Assembly: GCA_021813645.1 (NCBI GenBank)
Contig: JAKAJW010000465.1
Span: 1-7,570, forward strand
Direction: 5' to 3'
Origin: Pseudomonadota bacterium
GTDB taxonomy: Bacteria; Pseudomonadota; Alphaproteobacteria; Rhodobacterales; Rhodobacteraceae
Length of the DNA: 7,570 bases
A model generated the notes under the pieces. It did no database searches. It was not told the origin of the DNA and worked only from the letters and a program-made list of their open reading frames with translations. The translations under genes and the position numbers were made by a program. Positions 1-6,379 of the stretch are shown here, piece by piece. Each line of letters starts with the position of its first letter. The first letter of the stretch is position 1.

Positions 1-2
1 AT

Positions 3-1892
3 CTGGTGGCGGAGGTCGGCAACCCGACCATCGTCGCCACGCTGACGGTGATCGCGGCGCTGCTGCCGATGCTCTTCGTCTCGGGGATGATGGGCCCCTA
101 TATGAGCCCGATCCCGGCCAATGCCTCGGCCGCGATGCTGTTCTCGTTCTTCGTCGCCGTCATCATCACGCCCTGGCTGATGATCAAGGTGGCCGGCCGC
201 GCCTCGATGAAGGGGCATGCGCATGAGGACGTCTATGGCGGCGAGGAGGGCGAGGGCGGCCATCACGGCGGCGGCCTGCTCGGGCGGGTCTATACCGCGG
301 TGGCGCAGCCGATCCTGAAGACCAAGGGCCGCAGCCTGACCTTCCTGCTGGTGACCGCGGTGCTGTCCTTCGGCTCGCTGGGGCTGCTTTACACCGAGCA
401 TGTGACGGTGAAGCTGCTGCCCTTCGACAACAAGACGGAGCTTTCCGTCATGGTCGACATGCCGGCCGGCACCTCGGTCGAGGCGACCGACGCGGTGGCC
501 CAGCAGCGCGCCAACAAGGTGATCGGCCTGCCCGAGGTGATCTCGGCCCAGACCAATGCGGGCACGGCGGCGCCGTTCGACTTCAACGGCCTGGTGCGGC
601 ACTACTACCTGCGCGCCAATCCCTATCAGGGCGACGTGCAGATCAACCTGACCCCGAAGGAGGAGCGCAGCCGCACCAGCCACCAGATCGCGCTGGAGAT
701 CCGGCAGATGGTCGACACGATCAAGCTGCCGCCGGGCGGCAGCCTGAAGGTGGTGGAGCCGCCGCCCGGCCCGCCGGTGATCTCGACCCTGCTGGCCGAG
801 GTCTACGGGCCGGACGCCAAGACCCGCCGCGACGCCGCGCGGCGGATCGAGGCGGCGTTCAAGTCGGTGCCCTATATCGTCGATGTCGACAACAGCTTCG
901 GCGTGCAGGCGCCGCGGATCCGGGCGACCATCTCGACCGACAAGGCGGAGTTCTACGGGGTGCAGGAATCCGATGTGTTCGACACGATCCGGATCCTGAA
1001 CGGCCAGACCACGGTGGGATATTCCAACCGCGGCGACGGGCGCGACCCGATCCCGATCATCATCGCGCGGCCGAAATCGCAGCGGGTGATGAACGAGAGC
1101 TTCCTGTCGACGCCGATCCCGGCCAACGTGCTGCCCGGCGCGACCGGGGTGGTCGAGCTCGGCGATGTCCTGAACGTCAAGACCGAGAAGGCCTCCTACC
1201 CGATCTACCGCCACAACCTGCGCTTTGCCGAGATGGTGACGGGCGAGCTTGCCGGGCAATACGAGGCGCCGCTGTACGGCATGCTGGCGGTCGACAAGAA
1301 GCTTGACGAGATGAGCTGGCCGGCGGGCGAGAAGCCGGTGGTGCGGCTGCATGGCCAGCCCACCGACGAAAGCCACGTGACGCTCTTGTGGGACGGCGAG
1401 TGGGAAGTGACCTGGGTCACCTTCCGCGACATGGGCGCGGCCTTCGGCGTGGCGCTGCTGGGCATCTACATCCTGGTGGTGGCGCAGTTCGGCTCGTTCC
1501 GGCTGCCGCTGGTGGTGCTGACGCCGGTGCCGTTGACCTTCCTCGGCATCATGCTGGGCCACCTGGTGTTCCACGCGCCCTTCACCGCCACCTCGATGAT
1601 CGGATTCATCGCGCTGGCCGGCATCATCGTGCGCAACTCGATCCTGCTCGTCGATTTCATCCGCCATGCCGACACCACCGGCAAGTCGGCCATCGACATC
1701 CTGATCGAGGCGGGGGCGATCCGGTTCAAGCCGATCCTGCTGACCGCGATCGCGGCGATGATCGGCGCGGTGGTGATCCTCTCCGACCCGATCTTCCAGG
1801 GCCTGGCCATCTCGCTTCTGTTCGGCCTGATGAGCTCGACCCTGCTGACGGTGCTGGTGATCCCGGCAATCTACCGGGTGTTCAAGACCTGA
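3..1892 (+). CDS. RND efflux permease, C-terminal part (5' end outside window)
   Basis: Inner-membrane proton/drug antiporter subunit of a tripartite efflux pump (AcrB-type superfamily). The frame is already open at the window edge, so the true start and the first several hundred residues are missing; AcrB-type proteins are usually over 1000 residues and about 629 are visible. Numbering from the Val codon at base 6: hydrophobic helices at about 7-32 and 39-62, a Gly/His/Glu-rich cytoplasmic loop at 68-90, a helix at 110-130, a large periplasmic porter region at about 131-470, then helices at 476-498, 499-522, 526-552, 577-593 and 598-622. Known proton-relay positions of AcrB appear conserved by motif: Arg543 in IIVRNSILLVDF sits where AcrB has Lys940, and Arg573 and Thr580 in RFKPILLT match Arg971 and Thr978. 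The relay aspartates of TM4 are upstream and cannot be checked. The partner membrane-fusion protein gene is not visible. Substrate cannot be told. Confidence 0.93.
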   Translation: MVAEVGNPTIVATLTVIAALLPMLFVSGMMGPYMSPIPANASAAMLFSFFVAVIITPWLMIKVAGRASMKGHAHEDVYGGEEGEGGHHGGGLLGRVYTAVAQPILKTKGRSLTFLLVTAVLSFGSLGLLYTEHVTVKLLPFDNKTELSVMVDMPAGTSVEATDAVAQQRANKVIGLPEVISAQTNAGTAAPFDFNGLVRHYYLRANPYQGDVQINLTPKEERSRTSHQIALEIRQMVDTIKLPPGGSLKVVEPPPGPPVISTLLAEVYGPDAKTRRDAARRIEAAFKSVPYIVDVDNSFGVQAPRIRATISTDKAEFYGVQESDVFDTIRILNGQTTVGYSNRGDGRDPIPIIIARPKSQRVMNESFLSTPIPANVLPGATGVVELGDVLNVKTEKASYPIYRHNLRFAEMVTGELAGQYEAPLYGMLAVDKKLDEMSWPAGEKPVVRLHGQPTDESHVTLLWDGEWEVTWVTFRDMGAAFGVALLGIYILVVAQFGSFRLPLVVLTPVPLTFLGIMLGHLVFHAPFTATSMIGFIALAGIIVRNSILLVDFIRHADTTGKSAIDILIEAGAIRFKPILLTAIAAMIGAVVILSDPIFQGLAISLLFGLMSSTLLTVLVIPAIYRVFKT

Positions 1893-1925
1893 GCGGCCGG
1901 GGCCGCGCCGGGCGGGGATAGAATC

Positions 1926-1942
1926 TGTCAGCGACTTGTCAG
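1926..1942. repeat. Tandem TGTCAG half-sites, one helical turn apart
   Basis: The hexamer TGTCAG occurs at 1926-1931 and again at 1937-1942, 11 bases apart start to start, which places both copies on the same face of the helix. The second copy overlaps the left arm of the hairpin at 1940-1968. Such phased direct repeats can bind a dimeric regulator, but this pair is short and could be chance; no regulator can be named. Confidence 0.25.
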
Positions 1943-1968
1943 GCGGCGTAAGAAAATTGCGCCGCCTG
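1940..1968 (+). terminator. Strong hairpin after the RND gene, possible terminator
   Basis: The arms CAGGCGGCGTAA (1940-1951) and TTGCGCCGCCTG (1957-1968) pair over 12 base pairs with one G-T pair, closing a five-base GAAAA loop. The stem is GC-rich and lies 47 bases past the RND stop codon, a fitting place for a terminator of the efflux transcript. A proper run of T does not follow (only CATTTC a few bases later), so intrinsic termination may be weak; an RNA-stabilising 3' structure or a Rho-linked site is an alternative reading. Confidence 0.45.
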
Positions 1969-1992
1969 CGGCATTTCAGCCCCCTGGCGTGC

Positions 1993-2021
1993 TTGTGCAA
2001 GGTTTGGGTGCCGGTTAGAAC
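1993..2021 (+). promoter_or_regulatory. Candidate sigma-70-type promoter for pntAB
   Basis: TTGTGC (1993-1998) as -35 and TAGAAC (2016-2021) as -10 are separated by 17 bases. The match is moderate (3/6 and 4/6 to the E. coli consensus), but the TTG core and the spacing are right for housekeeping promoters of alphaproteobacteria. Transcription would start near 2028 and leave a leader of about 45 bases before the pntA GTG. A small dyad GGTT-AG-AACC (2013-2022) covers the -10 element. Confidence 0.4.
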
Positions 2022-2056
2022 CCGAGGGTCGCTTCCGGCCGATTTGGCGGTCTATC

Positions 2057-2063
2057 AGGGGAG
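2057..2063 (+). promoter_or_regulatory. Ribosome binding site of pntA
   Basis: AGGGGAG, followed by 8 bases and then the GTG at 2072. It supports this non-ATG start: the protein that begins here has the normal PntA N-terminus (MKIGSPKE). Confidence 0.7.
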
Positions 2064-2071
2064 AGCAGGGC

Positions 2072-3643
2072 GTGAAGATCGGTTCACCGAAGGAGATCAC
2101 CGCGGGCGAGGCGCGGGTGGCGATGACGCCGGACTCGGCCGTGCAGTTGAAAAAGCTCGGCTATGACTGCGTGATCGAAACCGGCGCCGGCGCGGCGGCC
2201 GGATTTTCCGACGCGGCCTATGAGGCGGCCGGCGTCGAGGTGGTGAAGACCGCCGCGGCGCTGTGGAAGGCGGCCGATATCGTCGCCAAGGTGCGGCCGC
2301 CGGAAGAGGTCGAGGCCAAGCGGCTGCGGCATGGCCAGACGCTGATCTCGTTCTTCTATCCGGGCCAGAACGAGCGCCTACTGGAACTGACCCGCGACCA
2401 GGGCGCCAATGTGATCGCGATGGACATGGTGCCGCGGATCAGCCGCGCCCAGAAGATGGACGCGCTGTCCTCGATGGCCAATATCGCCGGCTATCGGGCG
2501 GTGGTCGAGGCGGCGAACAATTTCGGCCGGTTCTTCACCGGCCAGGTGACCGCGGCGGGCAAGGTGCCGCCGGCCAAGGTGCTGGTGGTGGGCGCCGGCG
2601 TGGCCGGTCTGGCCGCGATCGGCACGGCGACCAGCCTCGGCGCGATCGTCTATGCCTTCGACGTGCGCCCCGAAGTGGCCGAGCAGATCGAGAGCATGGG
2701 GGCGAATTTCGTCTTCCTGGAATTCGAGCAGAGCCAGGATTCGGCGGCGACCGGCGGCTATGCGGCGCCGTCCTCGCCGGAGTTCCGCGAAAAGCAGCTG
2801 GCCAAGTTCCGCGAGCTGGCGCCGGAGATGGACATCGTCATCACCACCGCGCTGATCCCCGGCCGGCCGGCGCCGAAGCTGTGGCTCGAGGACATGGTGG
2901 CGCTGATGAAGCCCGGCTCGGTCGTCGTCGACCTGGCGGCGGAGCGCGGCGGCAACTGCGACCTGACGGTGGCGGACGAGAAGATCGTCAGCGCCAACGG
3001 CGTGACGGTGGTGGGCTACACCGATTTCCCGAGCCGGATGGCGGCGCAGTCCTCGACGCTCTACGCCACCAACATCCGCCACATGATGACGGATCTGACG
3101 CCGAAGAAGGACGGCGTTCCGGTCCACAACATGGATGACGACGTGATCCGCGGCGCGACCGTGACCTTCGAGGGCGCGATCACCTTCCCGCCGCCGCCGC
3201 CCAAGGTGCAGGCGATCGCGGCGGCCAAGCCGAAGCCGAAGCCGAAGGAACTGTCGCCCGAGGAGAAACGCGCGGCCGAACTGGCCGCCTTCCGCAAGGC
3301 GACGCGCAGCCAGGTGACGCTGCTGGCGGTGGGCACGCTGGTGATGCTGTTGATCGGCTCCGTCGCGCCGAGCGATTTCATGAGCCATTTTATCGTCTTC
3401 GCGCTTGCCTGCTTCGTCGGCTTCCAGGTGATCTGGAACGTCAGCCACGCGCTGCACACGCCGCTGATGGCGGTGACCAATGCGATCTCGGGCATCGTCA
3501 TCCTGGGCGCGCTCCTGCAGATCGGCTCGGGGTCCGGGCTGGTGGTGGTGCTGGCCGCGGTGGCGGTGCTGATCGCCTCCATCAACATCGTCGGCGGCTT
3601 CCTGGTCACGCGCCGGATGCTCGCCATGTTCCAGAAGTCGTGA
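2072..3643 (+). CDS. pntA: NAD(P) transhydrogenase subunit alpha (Re/Si-specific, proton-translocating)
   Basis: Alpha subunit of the inner-membrane transhydrogenase, which couples hydride transfer from NADH to NADP+ to proton entry and so supplies NADPH. At 523 residues it has the fused layout of E. coli PntA (about 510), not the split PntAA/PntAB layout of Rhodospirillum rubrum. Residues 1 to about 375 are the cytoplasmic NAD(H)-binding domain I: the RQD loop shows Arg122, Gln127, Asp130 and Ser133, which fit the R. rubrum loop residues Arg127, Gln132, Asp135 and Ser138; GAGVAG at 174-179 is the Rossmann glycine motif, Asp197 in YAFDVRP is the expected ribose-binding acid, and Tyr230 in ATGGYA lies in the mobile loop. 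A proline run and a KPKPKPK linker (373-410) lead to four membrane helices (about 413-430, 437-455, 463-484, 488-511). The GTG start has a good ribosome site. The gene is intact and lies 10 bases before pntB. Confidence 0.97.
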   Translation: MKIGSPKEITAGEARVAMTPDSAVQLKKLGYDCVIETGAGAAAGFSDAAYEAAGVEVVKTAAALWKAADIVAKVRPPEEVEAKRLRHGQTLISFFYPGQNERLLELTRDQGANVIAMDMVPRISRAQKMDALSSMANIAGYRAVVEAANNFGRFFTGQVTAAGKVPPAKVLVVGAGVAGLAAIGTATSLGAIVYAFDVRPEVAEQIESMGANFVFLEFEQSQDSAATGGYAAPSSPEFREKQLAKFRELAPEMDIVITTALIPGRPAPKLWLEDMVALMKPGSVVVDLAAERGGNCDLTVADEKIVSANGVTVVGYTDFPSRMAAQSSTLYATNIRHMMTDLTPKKDGVPVHNMDDDVIRGATVTFEGAITFPPPPPKVQAIAAAKPKPKPKELSPEEKRAAELAAFRKATRSQVTLLAVGTLVMLLIGSVAPSDFMSHFIVFALACFVGFQVIWNVSHALHTPLMAVTNAISGIVILGALLQIGSGSGLVVVLAAVAVLIASINIVGGFLVTRRMLAMFQKS

Positions 3644-3645
3644 GG
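3641..3645 (+). promoter_or_regulatory. Ribosome binding site of pntB overlapping the pntA stop
   Basis: TGAGG contains the pntA stop codon and ends 8 bases before the pntB ATG. The overlap implies that the two subunits are translated from one message and probably coupled, which suits a fixed alpha:beta ratio. Confidence 0.6.
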
Positions 3646-3653
3646 TCGGGCCA

Positions 3654-5093
3654 ATGAGCATCGGTATCGTTTCGGCGGCCTATATCGCGGCCACGATTCT
3701 CTTCATCCTGTCGCTCGGCGGTCTGTCGGGGCAGGAAAGCGCCAAGCGCGCGGTTTGGTATGGCATCGCCGGCATGGCGCTGGCGGTGGGGGCGACGGTG
3801 TTCGGGCCCGGCATCGGCCATGCCGCGGTGCTGCTGTTGATGGTGGCCATCGGCGCGATCGTCGGCGCCTATGTCGCCGGCAAGGTCGAGATGACGCAGA
3901 TGCCGCAGCTGGTGGCGGCGCTGCACAGCTTCGTCGGCCTCGCCGCGGTGTTCATCGGCCTCAACGCCGACCTGGAGCTTGGCCGGGTGCTGGCGGCGAA
4001 GGCGGCGGGCGGCGGCCTGGACCATTTCACCGGCTTCGCGGCCAAGGTGGCGGCCAAGGACGCGGTCGAGCTGTCGATGCTGAAGGTAGAGCTGTTCCTG
4101 GGCGTCTTCATCGGCGCGGTGACCTTCACCGGCTCGGTGGTGGCCTTCGGCAAGCTGGCGGGCCGGATCGACGGCAAGCCGAAGAAGCTGCCGGGCGGCC
4201 ATCTGCTGAACGCGGGCGCGGCGGCGCTGGCGGTGCTGCTGCTTCTGGTGTTCTTCGCCACGGGCGGGATGTGGGCGCTGCTGCTGATGACGCTGGTCGC
4301 CTTCTTCATCGGCTGGCATCTGATCATGGGGATCGGCGGCGCCGACATGCCGGTGGTGGTGTCGATGCTGAACTCCTATTCGGGTTGGGCCGCGGCGGCG
4401 ATCGGCTTCACGCTGGGCAATGACCTTCTCATCGTCACCGGGGCGCTGGTCGGCTCTTCCGGCGCGATCCTGAGCTACATCATGTGCAAGGCGATGAACC
4501 GGTCGTTCATCTCGGTGATCCTGGGCGGCTTCGGCGGCACCGGCGGGCCGGCGCAGGAAATCTCGGGCGAGATGGTGGCGATTGACGCCGAGGGCGTCGC
4601 CGCCGCGCTGAACGACGCCGACAGCGTCATCATCGTGCCGGGCTACGGCATGGCGGTGGCCCAGGCGCAGCAATCGGTGAGCGAGCTGACGCGCAAGCTG
4701 CGCGCCGCCGGCAAGACGGTGCGCTTCGGCATCCATCCGGTCGCCGGCCGGCTGCCGGGGCATATGAACGTGCTGCTGGCCGAGGCCAAGGTGCCCTATG
4801 ACATCGTGCTGGAGATGGACGAGATCAACGACGACTTCCCGTCGACGGATGTCTCGATCGTCATCGGCTCGAACGACATCGTGAACCCGGCGGCGCAGGA
4901 AGACCCCAACAGCCCGATCGCCGGCATGCCGGTGCTCGAGGTCTGGAAGTCGAAGCTGGTCATCGTGATGAAGCGCGGCCAGGGAACCGGCTATTCCGGC
5001 ATCGAGAACCCGCTGTTCTACAAGGAGAACACGCGGATGTACTACGGCGACGCCAAGAAGAGCCTGGACGAGCTGCTGCCCAAGATCGGCTGA
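3654..5093 (+). CDS. pntB: NAD(P) transhydrogenase subunit beta (Re/Si-specific, proton-translocating)
   Basis: Beta subunit carrying most of the proton channel and the NADP(H)-binding domain III. About nine membrane helices fill residues 4-282. Residues known to matter for proton transfer in E. coli PntB are present: His91 in ALHSFVGLA falls at the same number, and Asp231 (GGADMP) and Asn240 (MLNSYSGW) match E. coli Asp213 and Asn222 after a constant shift of 18. From about residue 300 comes domain III, with the nucleotide motif VPGYGMAVAQAQ (328-339), HPVAGRLPGHMNVLLAEA (361-378), the IGSNDIVNPAA loop (404-414) and the KRGQGTGYSGIENPLF segment (440-455). At 479 residues it is about 17 longer than E. 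coli PntB; the extra length lies between His91 and Asp231, best placed in the polar stretch at about 104-140. It is intact and in operon with pntA. Confidence 0.97.
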   Translation: MSIGIVSAAYIAATILFILSLGGLSGQESAKRAVWYGIAGMALAVGATVFGPGIGHAAVLLLMVAIGAIVGAYVAGKVEMTQMPQLVAALHSFVGLAAVFIGLNADLELGRVLAAKAAGGGLDHFTGFAAKVAAKDAVELSMLKVELFLGVFIGAVTFTGSVVAFGKLAGRIDGKPKKLPGGHLLNAGAAALAVLLLLVFFATGGMWALLLMTLVAFFIGWHLIMGIGGADMPVVVSMLNSYSGWAAAAIGFTLGNDLLIVTGALVGSSGAILSYIMCKAMNRSFISVILGGFGGTGGPAQEISGEMVAIDAEGVAAALNDADSVIIVPGYGMAVAQAQQSVSELTRKLRAAGKTVRFGIHPVAGRLPGHMNVLLAEAKVPYDIVLEMDEINDDFPSTDVSIVIGSNDIVNPAAQEDPNSPIAGMPVLEVWKSKLVIVMKRGQGTGYSGIENPLFYKENTRMYYGDAKKSLDELLPKIG

Positions 5094-5101
5094 GGCCGGC
5101 G

Positions 5102-5130
5102 TTGATCGCGCCGCGGCGGCTTGCTACACC
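5102..5130 (+). promoter_or_regulatory. Candidate promoter of the CtaG-like gene
   Basis: TTGATC (5102-5107) and TACACC (5125-5130, within GCTACACC) are 17 bases apart, an arrangement typical of alphaproteobacterial housekeeping promoters. Transcription would start near 5137, about 20 bases before the ATG at 5158. It suggests that this gene can be expressed apart from pntAB, although readthrough from pntB is also possible because no terminator is seen in the 64-base gap. Confidence 0.45.
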
Positions 5131-5144
5131 GGCAGGCAGCGAGC

Positions 5145-5151
5145 GGGGAGG
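5145..5151 (+). promoter_or_regulatory. Ribosome binding site of the CtaG-like gene
   Basis: GGGGAGG, 6 bases before the ATG at 5158. It decides the start in favour of this frame rather than the longer overlapping frame that opens at 5121. Confidence 0.55.
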
Positions 5152-5157
5152 CGGCGC

Positions 5158-6279
5158 ATGGGCAGGATGCGGCGTGGGGCGGCGAGGCGCGGCCCCGGCC
5201 TGAGCGGCCGGAGGGTGCGGCTGGGGCTGTTGCTGGGCATGGCGGGGCTGGCGTTGGCGGGCCCCGCGGCGGCGCTGCCCCCCGGTCCGGCGCTGCTGGG
5301 CCGCTGGGTTCCCGATCCCCTAAGCGTGCTGGCGGTGGCGGCGCTGGCCTGGGCCTATCTCCGCGGCGCCGTGCGGGCCTATCGCCGGCGGGTGCCGCCG
5401 GCCGACGGCCGGCCGATCGCCTTCCTGCTGGGGCTGTTCCTGATCCTGCTCGCCATGGTCTCGCCGGTCGCCGCGCTGGCGCGCGAGAGCGCCTTCGTGC
5501 ATCAGCTGCAGGATGCCGCGCTGCGGGTGGTGGCGCCCTTGCTGATCTTCGCCTCGCGGCCGCAGCGGCTGGTGTTCTGGGGCCTGCCGAAGCGGCTGCG
5601 GCGCGGCGCCTTCGCGGCTCTCTGGCGCGATGCGCGGCTGAACCGTTGGGGCCGGGCGCTGGCCCGGCCGCTGGTGGCGGGGGCGCTCAACATCGCGGTC
5701 TTCCTGGTTTGGCTGCTGCCGCCGATGCAGGACGCGGCGGTGGCCTCGGGCGCGGTGGGCTGGCTGGCGCGGCTGAGCCAGCTCGGCGCCGGCTGCCTGT
5801 TCTTCGGCCTGCTGTTCGACGCGCGCGACCCCGATCGCGGCGGCACCCGCTACGGGCCGCGGGTCGTCATGCTGATCACCAGCGCGCTGGTGATGGTGGT
5901 GACCGGGGTGGCGCTGACCATGAAGCCGGTGGAGTTTTACGCGGCCTACCCGCCGGGGCCGCGGCTGCTGGGCTTCAGCCCGGTCGACGACGAGGCCACC
6001 GGCGGCTTCGTCGACTGGGCCTGGGTCAGCCTGATCTATCTCTTGACCATCGTGCTGGTGTTCTTCCGCTGGAACGCGGCGGAGCAGCGCGCCTATGCCC
6101 GGGCGCAGCAGCGCCGCGGCTCCAACTCCGCCGCGCTGCAGCTGCCGGAAACGGCGGAGGAGTTGTGGCTGTTGGTGACGCCGAAGAACCGCCGGGTCGG
6201 GCTGGGGCTTGCCATCATCCCGGCGGTGATGATGTCGCTGGCGATCGCCATCGTGGTGACGCTGCATTACGGCGTCTGA
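5158..6279 (+). CDS. CtaG/Caa3_CtaG-like integral membrane protein, histidine-poor
   Basis: 373-residue multi-pass membrane protein. The start region is basic (MGRMRRGAARRG) and leads into a hydrophobic segment ending in GPAAA (35-39), so either a signal peptide or a first helix. Further helices: about 53-70, 87-105, 119-132, 171-188, 203-221, 236-256, 287-303 and 346-369. The order of landmarks follows the Caa3_CtaG family linked to cytochrome c oxidase assembly: SPVAALARESAFVHQLQ (102-118), VVAPLLIF followed by a proline (124-135), WLLPPM (185-190), PVEFYAAYPP (257-266) and a late TGGFVDW (281-287). In classical members, as I recall the family, several of these sites carry histidines that could bind copper (HMxQH, WHxP and a later pair); here only His115 remains, and the only other histidine is His370 at the C-terminus. 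A soluble loop at about 305-345 before the last helix is also present. Copper delivery is therefore doubtful; a diverged oxidase-assembly or related role is possible. Family placement rests on motif memory, not a search. Confidence 0.7.
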   Translation: MGRMRRGAARRGPGLSGRRVRLGLLLGMAGLALAGPAAALPPGPALLGRWVPDPLSVLAVAALAWAYLRGAVRAYRRRVPPADGRPIAFLLGLFLILLAMVSPVAALARESAFVHQLQDAALRVVAPLLIFASRPQRLVFWGLPKRLRRGAFAALWRDARLNRWGRALARPLVAGALNIAVFLVWLLPPMQDAAVASGAVGWLARLSQLGAGCLFFGLLFDARDPDRGGTRYGPRVVMLITSALVMVVTGVALTMKPVEFYAAYPPGPRLLGFSPVDDEATGGFVDWAWVSLIYLLTIVLVFFRWNAAEQRAYARAQQRRGSNSAALQLPETAEELWLLVTPKNRRVGLGLAIIPAVMMSLAIAIVVTLHYGV

Positions 6280-6306
6280 GCTTGCGGCGGGCGCGGCCGG
6301 GCCGGT

Positions 6307-6337
6307 GCCGGGCTTCGGGGGCTTGCGCCCGCCCGGC
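6307..6337 (+). terminator. GC-rich hairpin after the CtaG-like gene
   Basis: GCCGGGC (6307-6313) pairs with GCCCGGC (6331-6337), and an inner GGGC/GCCC pair (6319-6322 with 6327-6330) closes on a TTGC loop, leaving TTCGG bulged. It starts 27 bases after the preceding stop codon. No T run follows, and the structure overlaps the promoter-like pair of the next gene, so its role as terminator is uncertain. Confidence 0.25.
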
Positions 6338-6350
6338 CACCGGCTAGGCT
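6323..6350 (+). promoter_or_regulatory. Candidate promoter of the DUF3422 gene
   Basis: TTGCGC (6323-6328) and TAGGCT (6345-6350, within GGCTAGGCT) are separated by 16 bases. The -10 match is weak by the E. coli consensus, but this pair resembles common alphaproteobacterial promoters and lies 29 bases before the ATG at 6380. Confidence 0.4.
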
Positions 6351-6368
6351 CGGGCGGACAGCCTGGCC

Positions 6369-6372
6369 AGGA
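6369..6372 (+). promoter_or_regulatory. Ribosome binding site of the DUF3422 gene
   Basis: AGGA followed by 7 bases and the ATG at 6380. It supports this start, from which the conserved family N-terminus (HPLRYAIANELHARPF) begins within a few residues. Confidence 0.55.
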
Positions 6373-6379
6373 CCGCCCC

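Noticed and set aside
1388..1921. 177-codon open frame in another frame inside the RND gene
   Set aside because: Composition (Gly/Arg/Ala/His/Asp) is typical of a shadow, and the overlapping RND frame contains conserved transport motifs.
1936..2166. Small 76-codon open frame over the pntA leader
   Set aside because: It runs through the hairpin and promoter region and into pntA in another frame, with no ribosome site and no recognisable product; a leader-peptide role has no support.
3216..3249. AAGCCG-type short tandem repeat in pntA
   Set aside because: It encodes the KPKPKPK linker and is explained by protein composition; only a few units, so not treated as a DNA repeat.
2378..3661. Minus-strand open frame of 427 codons opposite pntA
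   Set aside because: Same Arg/His/Asp-rich composition, entirely antisense to pntA; no family motif or convincing ribosome site.
3606..4763. Long open frame of 385 codons on the minus strand opposite pntB
   Set aside because: It lies antisense to a certain gene and its product is dominated by Arg, His, Gln and Asp, the usual signature of an antisense shadow in high-GC DNA; no domain is recognisable.
5121..6347. Plus-strand open frame of 408 codons overlapping the CtaG-like gene
   Set aside because: Its product is Ala/Gly/Arg-rich with no membrane helices or motifs, while the frame starting at 5158 gives a well-formed membrane protein with a good ribosome site.
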